DNA of 47,040 bases from Anaerolineae bacterium CG2_30_57_67 (GCA_001872455.1 MNXJ01000046.1:1-47040); one strand, 5' to 3'. Shown: positions 15,161 to 26,264, numbered from the stretch's first letter. Made by a program: numbers and translations. Notes: generated by a model from the letters alone, not told the origin.

Positions 15161-16333
15161 ATGCAAAGAGAAAAAATTCTATCCGCGCTTTTGGCGCTGA
15201 CGCTGTTGGCTCTGGCCTGCAGCCTGCCTGCGCCGCGCCCTGTCACCCCCACCCCCAGCGCAGACGTAGCCTTCACCGCCGCCGCCCAAACGGTGGAAGC
15301 CCAGTTGACGGATTCTGCGCCGCTGGTCGTTTCGGTTACGCCGCCAATTTTTGCGCCGACCGCCTTCTTCACCCTGCCGCCGCTTCCGGCGACGTTTACG
15401 CCAATCGCCACCCAGATTCCTGCCACACCAACGCCCCGGCCCTGCAATCTGGCCTCGTTTGTGCAGGATGTCTCCTACCCTGACGGAAGCAGTATTCTGA
15501 TTGGCGCTGGTTTCACCAAAACCTGGCGGCTCAAAAATGTCGGTACCTGCACCTGGACTACCGGCTACACGCTAGTTTTTGAACATGGCGACCAGATGGG
15601 CGGTCCTGCCACGCAAGCGCTGACGCCCGGCACCGTCGCGCCCGGCCAAACGATTGACGTTTCTATCAATCTGGTAGCGCCCACTACACCCGGAACCTAT
15701 CACGGCGACTGGAAACTGCGCGAGCCCGGCGGGGTTTTGTTTGGTCTTTCGACCGGGCCATTCTGGGTCGAAATCAAAGCCGTTGCGCCGACAGCGACTC
15801 CCACCGCCACGGCCAGCCCCTCCCCCGCTGGCGGAGTCTATACCGCGCCGCTGGTCAGCGCCGAGAGCGGCTCGGTGCGCAGTGATACCACCAAACTGGC
15901 GGTCACCAACGCCGGCGATGTGGAGAGTAACGCCTCCTCGCAAGCATTTCTGACCTTCGACCTATCCGGTCTGCCCGCCGGGGCGACGATTACCGAAGTC
16001 AAGGTCAACTTCAGCAACTACGACATGCTCGGCGACCCGTTCGGCAGTTTGGGCTGCTTGCGCATGTACGCGCAGGATTTCGGCGCGCTGGACGCGGGCG
16101 ACTTCTTCGGTGGTTCGCCGCTGGGAGCGGTTGCGCGCTGGTGTACCTCCGGCGAACTCAGCGCTGAAGCCGTCGCCGCCGATTTAAAAGCCGCCATTCA
16201 AGCCAAAGTTGGCACGACGCGCGCGCAGTTCCGCGCCCAATACAACGAAACCGCCAGCGATGGCGATGGCATTGCCGATATGGCGCGGCTGGGACTTAAC
16301 ATCAAACTCATCATCACTTACACCCTGCCGTAA
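15161..16333 (+). CDS. Lipoprotein: NBR1-like Ig domain plus beta-sandwich
   Basis: 390 residues. The start is the ATG at 15161, with AAGGGAG 7 bases upstream and an immediate lipoprotein signal (LLALAC, Cys20); the in-frame codon at 15116 has no such support. A Pro/Thr linker is followed by the NBR1-like Ig domain (DGSSILIGAGFTKTWRLKN, CTWTTGYTLVF, APTTPGTYHGDWKLRE). A C-terminal domain of about 165 residues reads as a secreted beta-sandwich (SQAFLTFDLSGLPAGATITE), like the DNRLRE/carbohydrate-binding modules. The final domain differs from the upstream paralog, so duplication was followed by domain exchange. Likely a surface binding protein. Confidence 0.85.
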   Translation: MQREKILSALLALTLLALACSLPAPRPVTPTPSADVAFTAAAQTVEAQLTDSAPLVVSVTPPIFAPTAFFTLPPLPATFTPIATQIPATPTPRPCNLASFVQDVSYPDGSSILIGAGFTKTWRLKNVGTCTWTTGYTLVFEHGDQMGGPATQALTPGTVAPGQTIDVSINLVAPTTPGTYHGDWKLREPGGVLFGLSTGPFWVEIKAVAPTATPTATASPSPAGGVYTAPLVSAESGSVRSDTTKLAVTNAGDVESNASSQAFLTFDLSGLPAGATITEVKVNFSNYDMLGDPFGSLGCLRMYAQDFGALDAGDFFGGSPLGAVARWCTSGELSAEAVAADLKAAIQAKVGTTRAQFRAQYNETASDGDGIADMARLGLNIKLIITYTLP

Positions 16334-16351
16334 CTGAAATGCAAAATAAAA

Positions 16352-16385
16352 GAATGCGGAATGATGAATTCATCATTCCGCATTC
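16352..16385. terminator. 34-bp perfect palindrome between convergent genes
   Basis: 17-bp arms (16352-16368, 16369-16385) with no loop, made of GAATGCGGAATGATGAA. It lies exactly between a rightward stop (16333) and a leftward stop (16387), so it could end transcription from both sides. It belongs to the GAATG-palindrome family. Confidence 0.75.
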
Positions 16386-16386
16386 A

Positions 16387-16668
16387 TCATTTCTTGAAGA
16401 GCGTTACTCCAAAAGTCAGATACGTCGCCGCCGCCAGCATGCCCGTCGCCAGCGCCGCGAGCGGAAAGCGTCCAATCGTCATGATGAAAATTGCCAGGAA
16501 AACCCAGGCGAGCGTGTGAAACCAGCGCAAGATGAAATGTGTTCTAAACGAACGCGCGGGTTCACCGGCTTTGGGTTTCGGCCACACAAAAATCCACACT
16601 GCCGAAATGACATAGCAAATCAACCCCCACAGCAAGGTAGGAACGCCCAAAAATGTAATTGTTTGCAT
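16387..16668 (-). CDS. Small three-helix membrane protein
   Basis: 93 residues from the ATG at 16668, which has AAGGAG 7 bases upstream. Three hydrophobic segments: TLLWGLICYVISAVWIFVW, FHTLAWVFLAIFIMTIG and PLAALATGMLAAATYLTF. The site starts 14 bases past the stop of the coiled-coil/zinc-ribbon gene, so the two are probably one operon. No family is recognised. The stop codon abuts the 34-bp palindrome. Confidence 0.7.
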   Translation of the reverse strand: MQTITFLGVPTLLWGLICYVISAVWIFVWPKPKAGEPARSFRTHFILRWFHTLAWVFLAIFIMTIGRFPLAALATGMLAAATYLTFGVTLFKK

Positions 16669-16682
16669 CGAAAAATCTCCTT

Positions 16683-17747
16683 TTACAGCCGAATGATGTA
16701 GCCGCAATACTCGCACTTGACCGAATCCTGGCCGCGCAAAACCACCTGATCAAGATTTGCGCCGCAGGACGGGCACTGCGCCGGCAGCGCGCGCACTTTG
16801 TCCACGGCGGCCTGGTCGAGCGCAACCGCGCGGGTTTTGTCAAATTCTTTCGTCTTTGCCAGATTCAGCAGGCGCACCCACTCCGCGCCCTCCTGCCAAA
16901 CGTGCAGGTGAATCGTCTGCAAACTGGCGCCCGCGCCAAAGCGCAGGTCGAGATGGTCTTCGTTTTTCATCATGCCCTGCTTGCTGGCTTTGGCTTCTTC
17001 CAACAGCGTCACCGCGATTTCCCATTTTAATTCCTGTACTTTTTGTTTTTCGGTTGCAATGAAGAGAATCTTTTTGGTGGCGACTTCTTCCTTGCGCTCA
17101 AAAATCAAGCGCTGGTCGGTCAGATAAAGCACGCCGTCGGGGTCTTCGTCGCGCTCTTTCACGTCCTGGCACCAGACGGATTTGACAGCCATAATTCCGC
17201 TTTCGGTGGGCAGCAGGCTGAAGCAGGCTTGCGCCAGTTGGCCGAGCATCCATTGGATGTCGTCGAGGTGCTTTTTGACGGCGGCAACCTGCCCGTTGAA
17301 GGTGTTGTACATCCCGCCAATCTGTCGCTCCGCCGCCGAGACTTTGCTCTCCGTGGTGGCAATCTCCGCTTCCAGCCGGTCGAGTAAGCTCCTGGCGGCG
17401 GTCGGGTTGCCCTTGGCCGCCGTCGCCTGGCTGAGCAAACTTTCCAGCGCGCGCATTCCGTTTTGCAGCGGGGCTGCCTGCATGTTGATTTGCGAATTGA
17501 CCGTTGCGCTCAATCCGTGCCACTGATTGGCAAAATCAGCAGCCTGCGCTTCGAGCGTTTTCTCGAAAACGTAACCTTTTTCGCGCAAATTGGCGATTCT
17601 TTGCGCCATGCCATTGACGTTGGTCGCCAAATCTTCCACTGCATCGCGCGCGCGGCTCAAGCGCACGCCATCCTGTAGCCAGCCAACTTTGGTTTTCAAC
17701 GAAAATAATCGGCTTTCCAGTTCCTGCGCCGGGGTGGATGTGGTCAT
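16683..17747 (-). CDS. Coiled coil - PH-like - zinc-ribbon protein
   Basis: 354 residues from the ATG at 17747, with GAGGAG upstream. Residues 1-190 are heptad-rich coiled coil. A central module (VWCQDVKERDEDPDGVLYLTDQRLIFERK) is typical of bacterial PH/GRAM-like domains. The C-terminus is a zinc ribbon, CPSCGANL...CEYCGYII. This plan suggests a cytosolic scaffold or damage/phage-shock-type sensor acting with the small membrane protein encoded just downstream. No enzymatic residues are visible, so the role is inferred only. Confidence 0.7.
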   Translation of the reverse strand: MTTSTPAQELESRLFSLKTKVGWLQDGVRLSRARDAVEDLATNVNGMAQRIANLREKGYVFEKTLEAQAADFANQWHGLSATVNSQINMQAAPLQNGMRALESLLSQATAAKGNPTAARSLLDRLEAEIATTESKVSAAERQIGGMYNTFNGQVAAVKKHLDDIQWMLGQLAQACFSLLPTESGIMAVKSVWCQDVKERDEDPDGVLYLTDQRLIFERKEEVATKKILFIATEKQKVQELKWEIAVTLLEEAKASKQGMMKNEDHLDLRFGAGASLQTIHLHVWQEGAEWVRLLNLAKTKEFDKTRAVALDQAAVDKVRALPAQCPSCGANLDQVVLRGQDSVKCEYCGYIIRL

Positions 17748-17862
17748 GGATTCTCCTCGAATGAGTAAGTTTTCTCGCGCCAAAGCCGTCATAACTTTAG
17801 CGGGCGTTCAACGTCCATAAAAGTATAGTACAAAAGCCGCGTGGTAGAATACCTTAAAATGA

Positions 17863-17930
17863 TGAATGCAGAATGCAGAATGCTGAATGTAAAATTCTGT
17901 TTTCAACATTCATCATTCCTCATTTTGGAG
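17863..17930. repeat. GAATG-palindrome element upstream of transketolase
   Basis: Words GATGAATGCAGAATG and GAATGCTGAATG are answered by ACATTCATCATT after a short spacer, forming an imperfect hairpin in the 5' leader of tkt. A TATAGT box (17824-17829) upstream may be its promoter. Confidence 0.65.
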
Positions 17931-17939
17931 CAATCAATC

Positions 17940-19924
<1,985 letters not shown>

Positions 19925-19928
<4 letters not shown>

Positions 19929-20383
19929 AAGTAGCTGTCGGCTGTGACCATGCCGGTTTTCCGCTGAAAGCGACTGTGATTGAGGCGGTGCGCGCCGCCG
20001 GTCACGAGGCGCTCGACCTGGGAACGGATTCCACTGCGGCGGTGGATTATCCCGATTTTGCCGAAAAAGTTGGCCGCGCAGTTTTGGACGGCGCGGCGCA
20101 GCGCGGCATCATGCTGTGCGGCTCGGCGGTTGGCGCCAACATCGCCGCCAACAAACTGCGCGGAATTTACGCCGGAATTTGCCACGACACCTACTCGGCG
20201 CATCAGGGCGTGGAACATGACGCCATGAACGTGCTTTGTCTGGGCGCGCGCATCATCGGCCCGGAACCCGCCAAAGAAATTGTCGCCGCCTTTTTGGGCG
20301 CGCGCTTCCTCGGCAACGACCCCGGCCAGGAGCGTCACGCCCGCCGGGTGGAAAAAGTTCGGCAAATCGAAAGAGAAGAGTGA
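19925..20383 (+). CDS. rpiB: Ribose-5-phosphate isomerase B
   Basis: 152 residues; the ATG at 19925 overlaps the tkt stop by 4 bases. RpiB/LacAB features: CDHAGFPLK at the N-terminus, DYPDFAEKV, the catalytic-Cys loop [14 protein letters not shown], and [18 protein letters not shown]. It interconverts ribose-5-phosphate and ribulose-5-phosphate. Most RpiB proteins have CGTGIG in the loop; here it is CGSAVG, a conservative change. Cotranscribed with tkt. Confidence 0.95.
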
Positions 20384-20470
20384 TGAAGAGAGAAGGAGAA
20401 AAGGAGAAAGTGTGTATCCTTTTCATCTTTCACCTTCATCTCTTTTCATTCATCATTCTGCATTGACAGG
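20384..20470. repeat. Polypurine tract and GAATG-type half-palindrome, rpiB-tal gap
   Basis: A purine run (GATGAAGAGAGAAGGAGAAA and onward) is followed by its pyrimidine-rich counterpart (CATCTTTCACCTTCATCTC) and TTCATTCATCATTCTGCATT. The strands can fold back imperfectly. It separates rpiB from the SD of tal/pgi. Confidence 0.65.
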
Positions 20471-20477
20471 AGATTCC

Positions 20478-23138
20478 ATGAACCCCATTCAACAACTGAC
20501 CGCCCTTGGGCAATCGCTTTGGTACGACAACATTCAGCGCCGCCTGCTGGAAAACGGCGAACTGGCGGCGTTGATTGCGCGCGGCGACATTCGCGGCGTG
20601 ACCTCCAACCCGACCATTTTTCACAACGCCATCAGCAAAACCAGTGATTACGACTCGGCGCTCATTCCGCTGGCGCAATCCGGCTGGAGCGCGGAAGATA
20701 TTTTTTGGCAGTTGGCCGTGGAAGATATTCAGGCCGCCTGTGATTTGTTCACCCCGCTCTATCAGGAAAGCCTGGGCGTGGACGGCTACGTCAGCCTGGA
20801 AGTCAGCCCCGCGCTGGCGCATGACACCGCCGCAACGGTGGAACAGGCCAAAGCCCTGTGGGCGCGCGTCAACCGCCCCAACCTGATGATTAAAATCCCG
20901 GCCACGCTGGCTGGTTTACCCGCCATCCGCGCCGCCATCGCCGCCGGAATCAACGTCAATGTCACGCTCATTTTCTCGGTGGAGCGCTACCGCGTCGTGA
21001 TGGACGCCTACATCTCCGGTCTGGAAGACCGCCTGCTGGCGGGCGGCACCATCGAAAATATTCACTCCGTCGCCTCGTTTTTCGTCTCGCGCATGGACAG
21101 CAAAATTGACCCGAAATTACCGGAAGGTTCGCCGCTGCGCGGCAAAGCCGCCATCGCCAACGCCAAACTGGCCTACGAAGCCTTCCAGCAAGTTTTTTCG
21201 GATGTGCGCTTTGGCAAACTGCAACTGGCGCAGGCCAATTACCAGCGCCCGCTGTGGGCCTCCACCGGCACCAAAAACCCGGCCTACGCTGACACGCTGT
21301 ACGTGGACAGCCTGATTGGCCCGGCCACCGTCAACACCGTGCCGCCCGCCACGCTCGACGCCTTCCGCGCGCACGGCGCCGCCGCCCAAACCATCACCGC
21401 CGGGCTGGACGAAGCCAAAAATCAACTGGACGAACTGGAAAAACTTGGCATCTCGCTGCAAACCGTCACCGCTGAGCTGGAAGCCGAGGGCGTAAAATCC
21501 TTTGCGGAGGCCTTCACCGCCCTGCTGGCCTCGGTCGAAACCCGGCGGAAAAACGCGCTCGAACAGCTCGGGCCGCTGCGGGAATCCGTTGCCCAGGCGA
21601 TTCAGCGGCTGACAGCCGATTCTGCGCCCGCCCGCCTGTGGGCGCACGACCCAACCATCTGGACGACCGACCCCGCCGGACAGGCCGAAGTCAAAATCCG
21701 CCTCGGCTGGCTGACCCTGCCCGAAACGATGCGCCCCTCTCTGGCTGAATTTCAGGCCATGGCGGCAGGAATTCACGTGGATGGCATCACCAAATTTCTA
21801 CTACTCGGCATGGGCGGCTCGTCGCTGTCCCCCGAAGTTCTGGCGCTGGTTTTCGGCGTGAACAACTTCGCCATTCTTGATTCGACCGACCCCGGTCAGG
21901 TGCGCGAGGCCATGGCCGCCTTCCCGCCCGCCGAAACGCTCTACATCGTCTCCAGCAAATCCGGCGGCACGGCTGAAGTCATGTCGGTTTTTGAAAATTT
22001 CTGGTCGCTTTCCGATGGCAACGGCAGCCACTTCATCGCCATCACCGACCCCGGCACCTCGCTCGAAAAGCTGGCCCAAGAGCGCGGCTTCCGTCAGGTT
22101 TTCAATGCCGACCCACTGGTGGGAGGCCGCTATTCGGCGCTGACTGCCTTCGGGTTGGTTCCCGCCGCGCTGATGAAACTCGACTTGGAACGCATACTCA
22201 ACCGCGCCGGTTGGATGATGCGCGAATGCGCCCCCGACCAACCCGCGGCGCGCAACCCCGGCCTGGTGCTGGGCGCGATTCTCGGCCAGGCGGCGCTCGC
22301 GGGCCGCGACAAACTCACCATTCTGGCCGATGACGTGCTCGCTCCGGCTGGCGCCTGGCTCGAACAACTGATGGACGAGTCCAGTGGCAAACTGGACAAG
22401 GGCATTTTGATTGTGGATGGCGAAGCGCAGCACGCGCCCGCGTTTTACGGCAAAGACCGCATTTTCGCCTACCTGCGCCTGGACGGTCAGCACGGCGCCT
22501 TTGCCGCCGCCCTGCGCGCCGCCGGTCAGCCCGTGTTGGAATTTCGGCTGAGCGGACGCTATGACCTGTTCGCCGAAATGTACCGCTGGGAAGTCGCCAC
22601 CGCTATCGCCTGCGCGGAAATTGGTGTCAACGCCTTTGACCAGCCGGATGTGCAAATTGCCAAAGATATTGCCAAAAAGAAAATCGCCGAATACCGCGAA
22701 AAGGGGAAATTAGGCAGTGGAACATTTATCCGCGCGGCAGACGCCCCCGCCGCGCTGAAAGAATTTCTCGCCCAGGCGCGGCCCGGCGATTATTTGGCGA
22801 TTAATGCCTACCTGCGCCGCAACCCGGCCATGAATGCCGCCCTGCAGGAACTCCGCCAAAAACTGGGAGCGAAAACCGGCTTGCCGACCACGCTCGGCTT
22901 CGGGCCGCGCTTCCTGCATTCGACCGGCCAACTGCACAAGGGCGGCGCCAACAACGGGCTGTTCCTGCAAATCACCGCCGAGACGGCGCATGATTTGGAC
23001 ATTCCCGGCCAGGGGATGACCTTTGGCACGCTGCAGCTGGCTCAAGCCCTCGGCGATTATGACGCGCTGGCCGCGCGTGGCCGGCGTATTTTGCGTGTTC
23101 ACCTTGCCGCGCCCGAAAACTTACAGAGTTTGTTGTAG
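20478..23138 (+). CDS. tal-pgi: Bifunctional transaldolase / glucose-6-phosphate isomerase
   Basis: 886 residues from the ATG at 20478 (AGGAG upstream). The first ~370 residues are transaldolase: GVTSNPTIFHNAI, the Schiff-base Lys in LMIKIPAT and the ANYQRPLWASTGTKNP signature. The rest is a phosphoglucose isomerase: GMGGSSLSPEVL, SSKSGGTAEVMSVFENF and a conserved C-terminal region. One chain therefore moves dihydroxyacetone units and interconverts glucose-6- and fructose-6-phosphate. This fusion is known from Actinobacteria and Chloroflexota among others. It completes the operon with tkt and rpiB. Confidence 0.96.
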   Translation: MNPIQQLTALGQSLWYDNIQRRLLENGELAALIARGDIRGVTSNPTIFHNAISKTSDYDSALIPLAQSGWSAEDIFWQLAVEDIQAACDLFTPLYQESLGVDGYVSLEVSPALAHDTAATVEQAKALWARVNRPNLMIKIPATLAGLPAIRAAIAAGINVNVTLIFSVERYRVVMDAYISGLEDRLLAGGTIENIHSVASFFVSRMDSKIDPKLPEGSPLRGKAAIANAKLAYEAFQQVFSDVRFGKLQLAQANYQRPLWASTGTKNPAYADTLYVDSLIGPATVNTVPPATLDAFRAHGAAAQTITAGLDEAKNQLDELEKLGISLQTVTAELEAEGVKSFAEAFTALLASVETRRKNALEQLGPLRESVAQAIQRLTADSAPARLWAHDPTIWTTDPAGQAEVKIRLGWLTLPETMRPSLAEFQAMAAGIHVDGITKFLLLGMGGSSLSPEVLALVFGVNNFAILDSTDPGQVREAMAAFPPAETLYIVSSKSGGTAEVMSVFENFWSLSDGNGSHFIAITDPGTSLEKLAQERGFRQVFNADPLVGGRYSALTAFGLVPAALMKLDLERILNRAGWMMRECAPDQPAARNPGLVLGAILGQAALAGRDKLTILADDVLAPAGAWLEQLMDESSGKLDKGILIVDGEAQHAPAFYGKDRIFAYLRLDGQHGAFAAALRAAGQPVLEFRLSGRYDLFAEMYRWEVATAIACAEIGVNAFDQPDVQIAKDIAKKKIAEYREKGKLGSGTFIRAADAPAALKEFLAQARPGDYLAINAYLRRNPAMNAALQELRQKLGAKTGLPTTLGFGPRFLHSTGQLHKGGANNGLFLQITAETAHDLDIPGQGMTFGTLQLAQALGDYDALAARGRRILRVHLAAPENLQSLL

Positions 23139-23181
23139 CGCGACATTTATATCGCGGTCGAAGGTCGGGAGACTTTCGACT
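23134..23181. repeat. GTAGCGCGACATTTAT / AAGTC palindrome composite
   Basis: GTAGCGCGACATTTATATCGCG, a member of the palindrome family, is followed by the hairpin 23157-23166/23171-23180 (GTCGAAGGTC with GACTTTCGAC). It fills the gap between the convergent tal/pgi and helicase-like genes and may act on both strands. Confidence 0.75.
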
Positions 23182-23184
23182 CCG

Positions 23185-25284
23185 TTACAGCAAGATTTTC
23201 TGAAAGGCGCGCAGCAAGTCGCCGCGCTGCTCGTAGCCGCTCTCGTCCATTTCGGGCAGGCACAGAACAATTTTCCGGCGGCAGCGCCGCAGCAGACCGG
23301 AAACCAGCCGCGCCAGCGAGTCGCGGTTGGCGGCGACCTCGTCGGCGTCGTTCCAGGTGCGACCAGCAGAGGTTTCCCAACCGCGCGCCAGAACGTAGGG
23401 ATGCGTTATCGGCTGGGCGAGACGCTCGTACCAGCCGCTCGAACCCGCATCCAGCCAGAACTGCACCGTAGCCGGACGATTCATCAGCAGGAAGGTGGTC
23501 GCCGGGGCGACAAGAACCGCATCGTCCTGTTCTGCTTGCCAGTCAGTGATGTATTGCGCTGCCAGAACGCCTTCGCGCAACATCAAAAGATATTCGCGTC
23601 CAACAGAAGGCGTCTGCTCTTCGTCCAACAGGTTGAGCGCCTGGCGAAATTTTTGCACCGATTCAATCAGGTTGGCTGCCACACGGATGGAGTCAAAGTT
23701 GTGATGAAAGCCAAACCCGGGCTGTGAAAGCGTTTCGCCAAACAGTTTGCGTAAAAAATGGTCAAACGGCAGGGGCGCGCCTTGCTGATAATCCAGCAGC
23801 CAGGCGCGCAGACGGGCGAATCGCTCGCCCAGGGTGTAGGTGATGCGCTCCTGCATCTGTGGGCGAATATCTTCAAAGGCCGAAAATGCGCCGTCGCGCG
23901 GGCGGTAGGTAATGTCGGTCAACAACTGCGCGCGCACCAGGTCGAGGCCAGAAATGGCTTGCATCAGAGCGCAGGCGACATCGAATTGTGGCGGAAAAAT
24001 TTTCCAGCCGGGATGCGCCAGACAGGCGAGAGTTAGTAGCGCCTGGCTGGCGGGTTCGTCACGCAGGGAACGCGAGGGGCGGTGCGAGCGCGCCGGAACG
24101 CCCCTCGCTGTCAGGCGATTCATCAGCGAGAAGCGCAGGGCGTCCGACAGGTACGGGGCGAGAATTACAATTTCGGCGGCGGGCGTCCCCGCTTCCAGCA
24201 AGCACGCAACCTGCTCGGCGATAGATTCCAACAGCTGCGGATAAAAGCGCGCGGCGAGAATCTCCCAGGGCTTTTCTTGCGCGTCTTCGGCGTCTTCTTC
24301 CCCAGCAAGCGCTTCCAGCGGCGAATAGACTTCGGGCGCGATGACGTTGACCAGGCTGGACTCCAGCCGGGCAATGGCAGGCGAAACCACAAAACTGTGG
24401 CGCATTTCGACGGTTTCGGCGCACAAATCGGCCAGCGCCAACCCGGTCGGCAGGTCGGCGCCCAAAAAACGGCGATAACCCGCGCTTTCGTCGTAAATTA
24501 ACAGCGCCGAATCAAATTCGGGCAGCCACTCGCGCATCAGGTCGTGAACGCGCGCGCCATCTTCTTCGACGTTATCGTAGATGAGGTGGCGGTAACTGCT
24601 GGTGAGGAATTGCCGGGTGATGGGGTGCGGCCAGAGCAGGTTGACAAAAATTTCCAATTGCAGCGAGAAATCCAGCAGGTTGTTTTCCAGACAGTAGTGG
24701 CGAAAACGAGTGGCGCATTCCTGCGCGTCGGCATAGATACGGCGTTGAACCGGTTCGCCAAAATAAGCGGCGTCGAGGCGCGCGCCGATTTCGCTGTACG
24801 GAAAGCCGACGACGGCGGCTTTGTTGAGGTTGTCAATGATTTGGGAATACAAACGGTTGCGGTCAATTGTGACTGAGTCGAAATAGCCTTGTTCGAACAG
24901 CGGGCGCGTGACTTGCGCCATGTAATACTGGGCAGTTTCCAAAGTGAGAAATTGGGGGCCGCGTTCCGGGTGGGAAAACCCGGCGGCCTCGCCCACCAGC
25001 GGCCAAAAGCGCTGACACAGACGGTGCGCCAGCCCACCCAGCGTGGCCGGGGTGGCTTCTTCACCTGCGGCGCGTTCCGGGCTGTTGAGCAGGTCAAAAT
25101 AAGGCGCTTGCAGGGTACGTTGCGGAGTCAGAATCAAGATGGATGCGTTTGGGATGCCAGCGTTAAGCAAGGCGCGCATTCGTTCCACCGCGGCAGTGGT
25201 TTTGCCACAACCTGCCGGGCCAGTAAGAAAAATCTTCTGGTTGAGCGGCGCTTCGAGAATGGAAACCTGATCGGCAGTGAGCAT
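23185..25284 (-). CDS. Degenerate UvrD/AddB-like SF1 helicase-family protein
   Basis: 699 residues. The N-terminus is a clear SF1 helicase start with Walker A TGPAGCGKTTAAVERM and motif Ia ILILTPQRTL. Where UvrD has the DExQD box it reads IYDNVEEDGARVHDL, and where motif III (GDxDQSIYxFRGA) is expected it reads YDESAGYRRFLGAD. The GITRA-type C-terminal motif is absent and no nuclease motif is seen. It may bind ATP and DNA without unwinding, as AddB does as a partner subunit. It follows ybaK by 4 bases on the same strand. No AddA partner is adjacent; the UvrD-like protein at 31130-33397 is the nearest candidate. Confidence 0.75.
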   Translation of the reverse strand: MLTADQVSILEAPLNQKIFLTGPAGCGKTTAAVERMRALLNAGIPNASILILTPQRTLQAPYFDLLNSPERAAGEEATPATLGGLAHRLCQRFWPLVGEAAGFSHPERGPQFLTLETAQYYMAQVTRPLFEQGYFDSVTIDRNRLYSQIIDNLNKAAVVGFPYSEIGARLDAAYFGEPVQRRIYADAQECATRFRHYCLENNLLDFSLQLEIFVNLLWPHPITRQFLTSSYRHLIYDNVEEDGARVHDLMREWLPEFDSALLIYDESAGYRRFLGADLPTGLALADLCAETVEMRHSFVVSPAIARLESSLVNVIAPEVYSPLEALAGEEDAEDAQEKPWEILAARFYPQLLESIAEQVACLLEAGTPAAEIVILAPYLSDALRFSLMNRLTARGVPARSHRPSRSLRDEPASQALLTLACLAHPGWKIFPPQFDVACALMQAISGLDLVRAQLLTDITYRPRDGAFSAFEDIRPQMQERITYTLGERFARLRAWLLDYQQGAPLPFDHFLRKLFGETLSQPGFGFHHNFDSIRVAANLIESVQKFRQALNLLDEEQTPSVGREYLLMLREGVLAAQYITDWQAEQDDAVLVAPATTFLLMNRPATVQFWLDAGSSGWYERLAQPITHPYVLARGWETSAGRTWNDADEVAANRDSLARLVSGLLRRCRRKIVLCLPEMDESGYEQRGDLLRAFQKILL

Positions 25285-25288
25285 GGTT

Positions 25289-25780
25289 CTATTTTACGCG
25301 GAAAGAGGCAGTTACCGCCATCCAGTGGCCGATTTCCAACGCGGGCAGCAAGCGCCGCAGGTCAGCCGAGGCCATTATAACCGCAACACTGCGCTCGCCC
25401 GAACCGATGGAAATTTCGTCGAAGGCAAAAACTGCCTCGTCGGCCAGCATCCGCAGCGGAGCGGGCAGCCCCAGCGGAGAAACGCTGCCCACGCGGTAGC
25501 CGGTCACCGCCAGGACTTCAGCCTCGGTCGCCATCGTCAGGCGCGACTGGCCAAAGTGGGCGCGCAGCGCCGGCCACGAAACCTGCCCCGGCCCGGCGGC
25601 CAGCACCATGAAGAAATTCTCCGCGCCGAGGCGGAAAAGCAGGCTGCGAATCAACTGCCCCGGCGCTTGTTCGCGCGCGCGGGCGGCTTCCTCCAGCGAA
25701 TTCACCGGCTGGGCGTGACGAAAAACGCGATGGACGACGTTTTGTTGGGCGAGAAATTGGGAAACGGGAGGCATTGACAT
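25289..25780 (-). CDS. YbaK/prolyl-tRNA deacylase family protein
   Basis: About 163 residues from the ATG at 25780; a second ATG at 25774 is equally possible and neither has a clear Shine-Dalgarno. Family features: QLIRSLLFRLG near the start of the core and GYRVGSVSPLGLP, the conserved GxxxGxxxPxG loop of YbaK/EbsC domains. These free-standing enzymes hydrolyse mis-acylated tRNAs such as Cys- or Ala-tRNA(Pro). It is first in a leftward pair with the helicase-like gene and divergent from the HhH protein gene. Confidence 0.88.
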   Translation of the reverse strand: MSMPPVSQFLAQQNVVHRVFRHAQPVNSLEEAARAREQAPGQLIRSLLFRLGAENFFMVLAAGPGQVSWPALRAHFGQSRLTMATEAEVLAVTGYRVGSVSPLGLPAPLRMLADEAVFAFDEISIGSGERSVAVIMASADLRRLLPALEIGHWMAVTASFRVK

Positions 25781-25823
25781 GGAGTACAATCAGGAAAATT
25801 AATCTTTTTCAGGAGGTTGACAC

Positions 25824-26264
25824 ATGCTTGCAATTCGTCTTTTTTCTGAAGGTGGCACGGACGCCGGAATTGGCTGGCTGGTTTGGGTGGTTTTGCTCAT
25901 TTTCTTCGTCATGGTCGTGCTTGGCTGGCTAGCGGCCACCAAAGGCTGGCTGAAGAAGGAGGAAGAATCTGCCCATGAAGCGCACGGCGAGGAACACGGC
26001 CACGCCGCCGATGATTTGACCAAACTGGAGGGCATCGGCCCGAAAGTGGCGCAGGTTTTGGCCGGGGCTGGCATCACCACCTTCGCCGGGCTGGCCGCCG
26101 CTGACGAAAAGACCGTGCGCGAAACGCTGGACGCCGCCGGTTACAAGTACATGGACCCGTCCAGCTGGCCGGAGCAGGCCGCGCTGGCCGCCAAAGGCGA
26201 TTTTGCTGCGCTGCAAAAATTGCAGAACAGTTTGAAGGGCGGGCGCAAAGCCGCTTCCAAATAG
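25824..26264 (+). CDS. Membrane-anchored helix-hairpin-helix protein
   Basis: 146 residues, with AGGAGG 9 bases before the ATG. An N-terminal membrane segment (residues about 17-40, GWLVWVVLLIFFVMVVLGWL) is followed by a His/Glu-rich linker (EESAHEAHGEEHGHA, a possible metal-binding stretch) and a HhH domain, LEGIGPKVAQVLAGAGI, then FAGLAAADEKTVRETL. The HhH type resembles the C-terminal domains found on some ribosomal L21-like and NADH-dehydrogenase-linked bacterial proteins. It may tether nucleic acid or a partner to the membrane. Function unknown. Confidence 0.75.
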   Translation: MLAIRLFSEGGTDAGIGWLVWVVLLIFFVMVVLGWLAATKGWLKKEEESAHEAHGEEHGHAADDLTKLEGIGPKVAQVLAGAGITTFAGLAAADEKTVRETLDAAGYKYMDPSSWPEQAALAAKGDFAALQKLQNSLKGGRKAASK

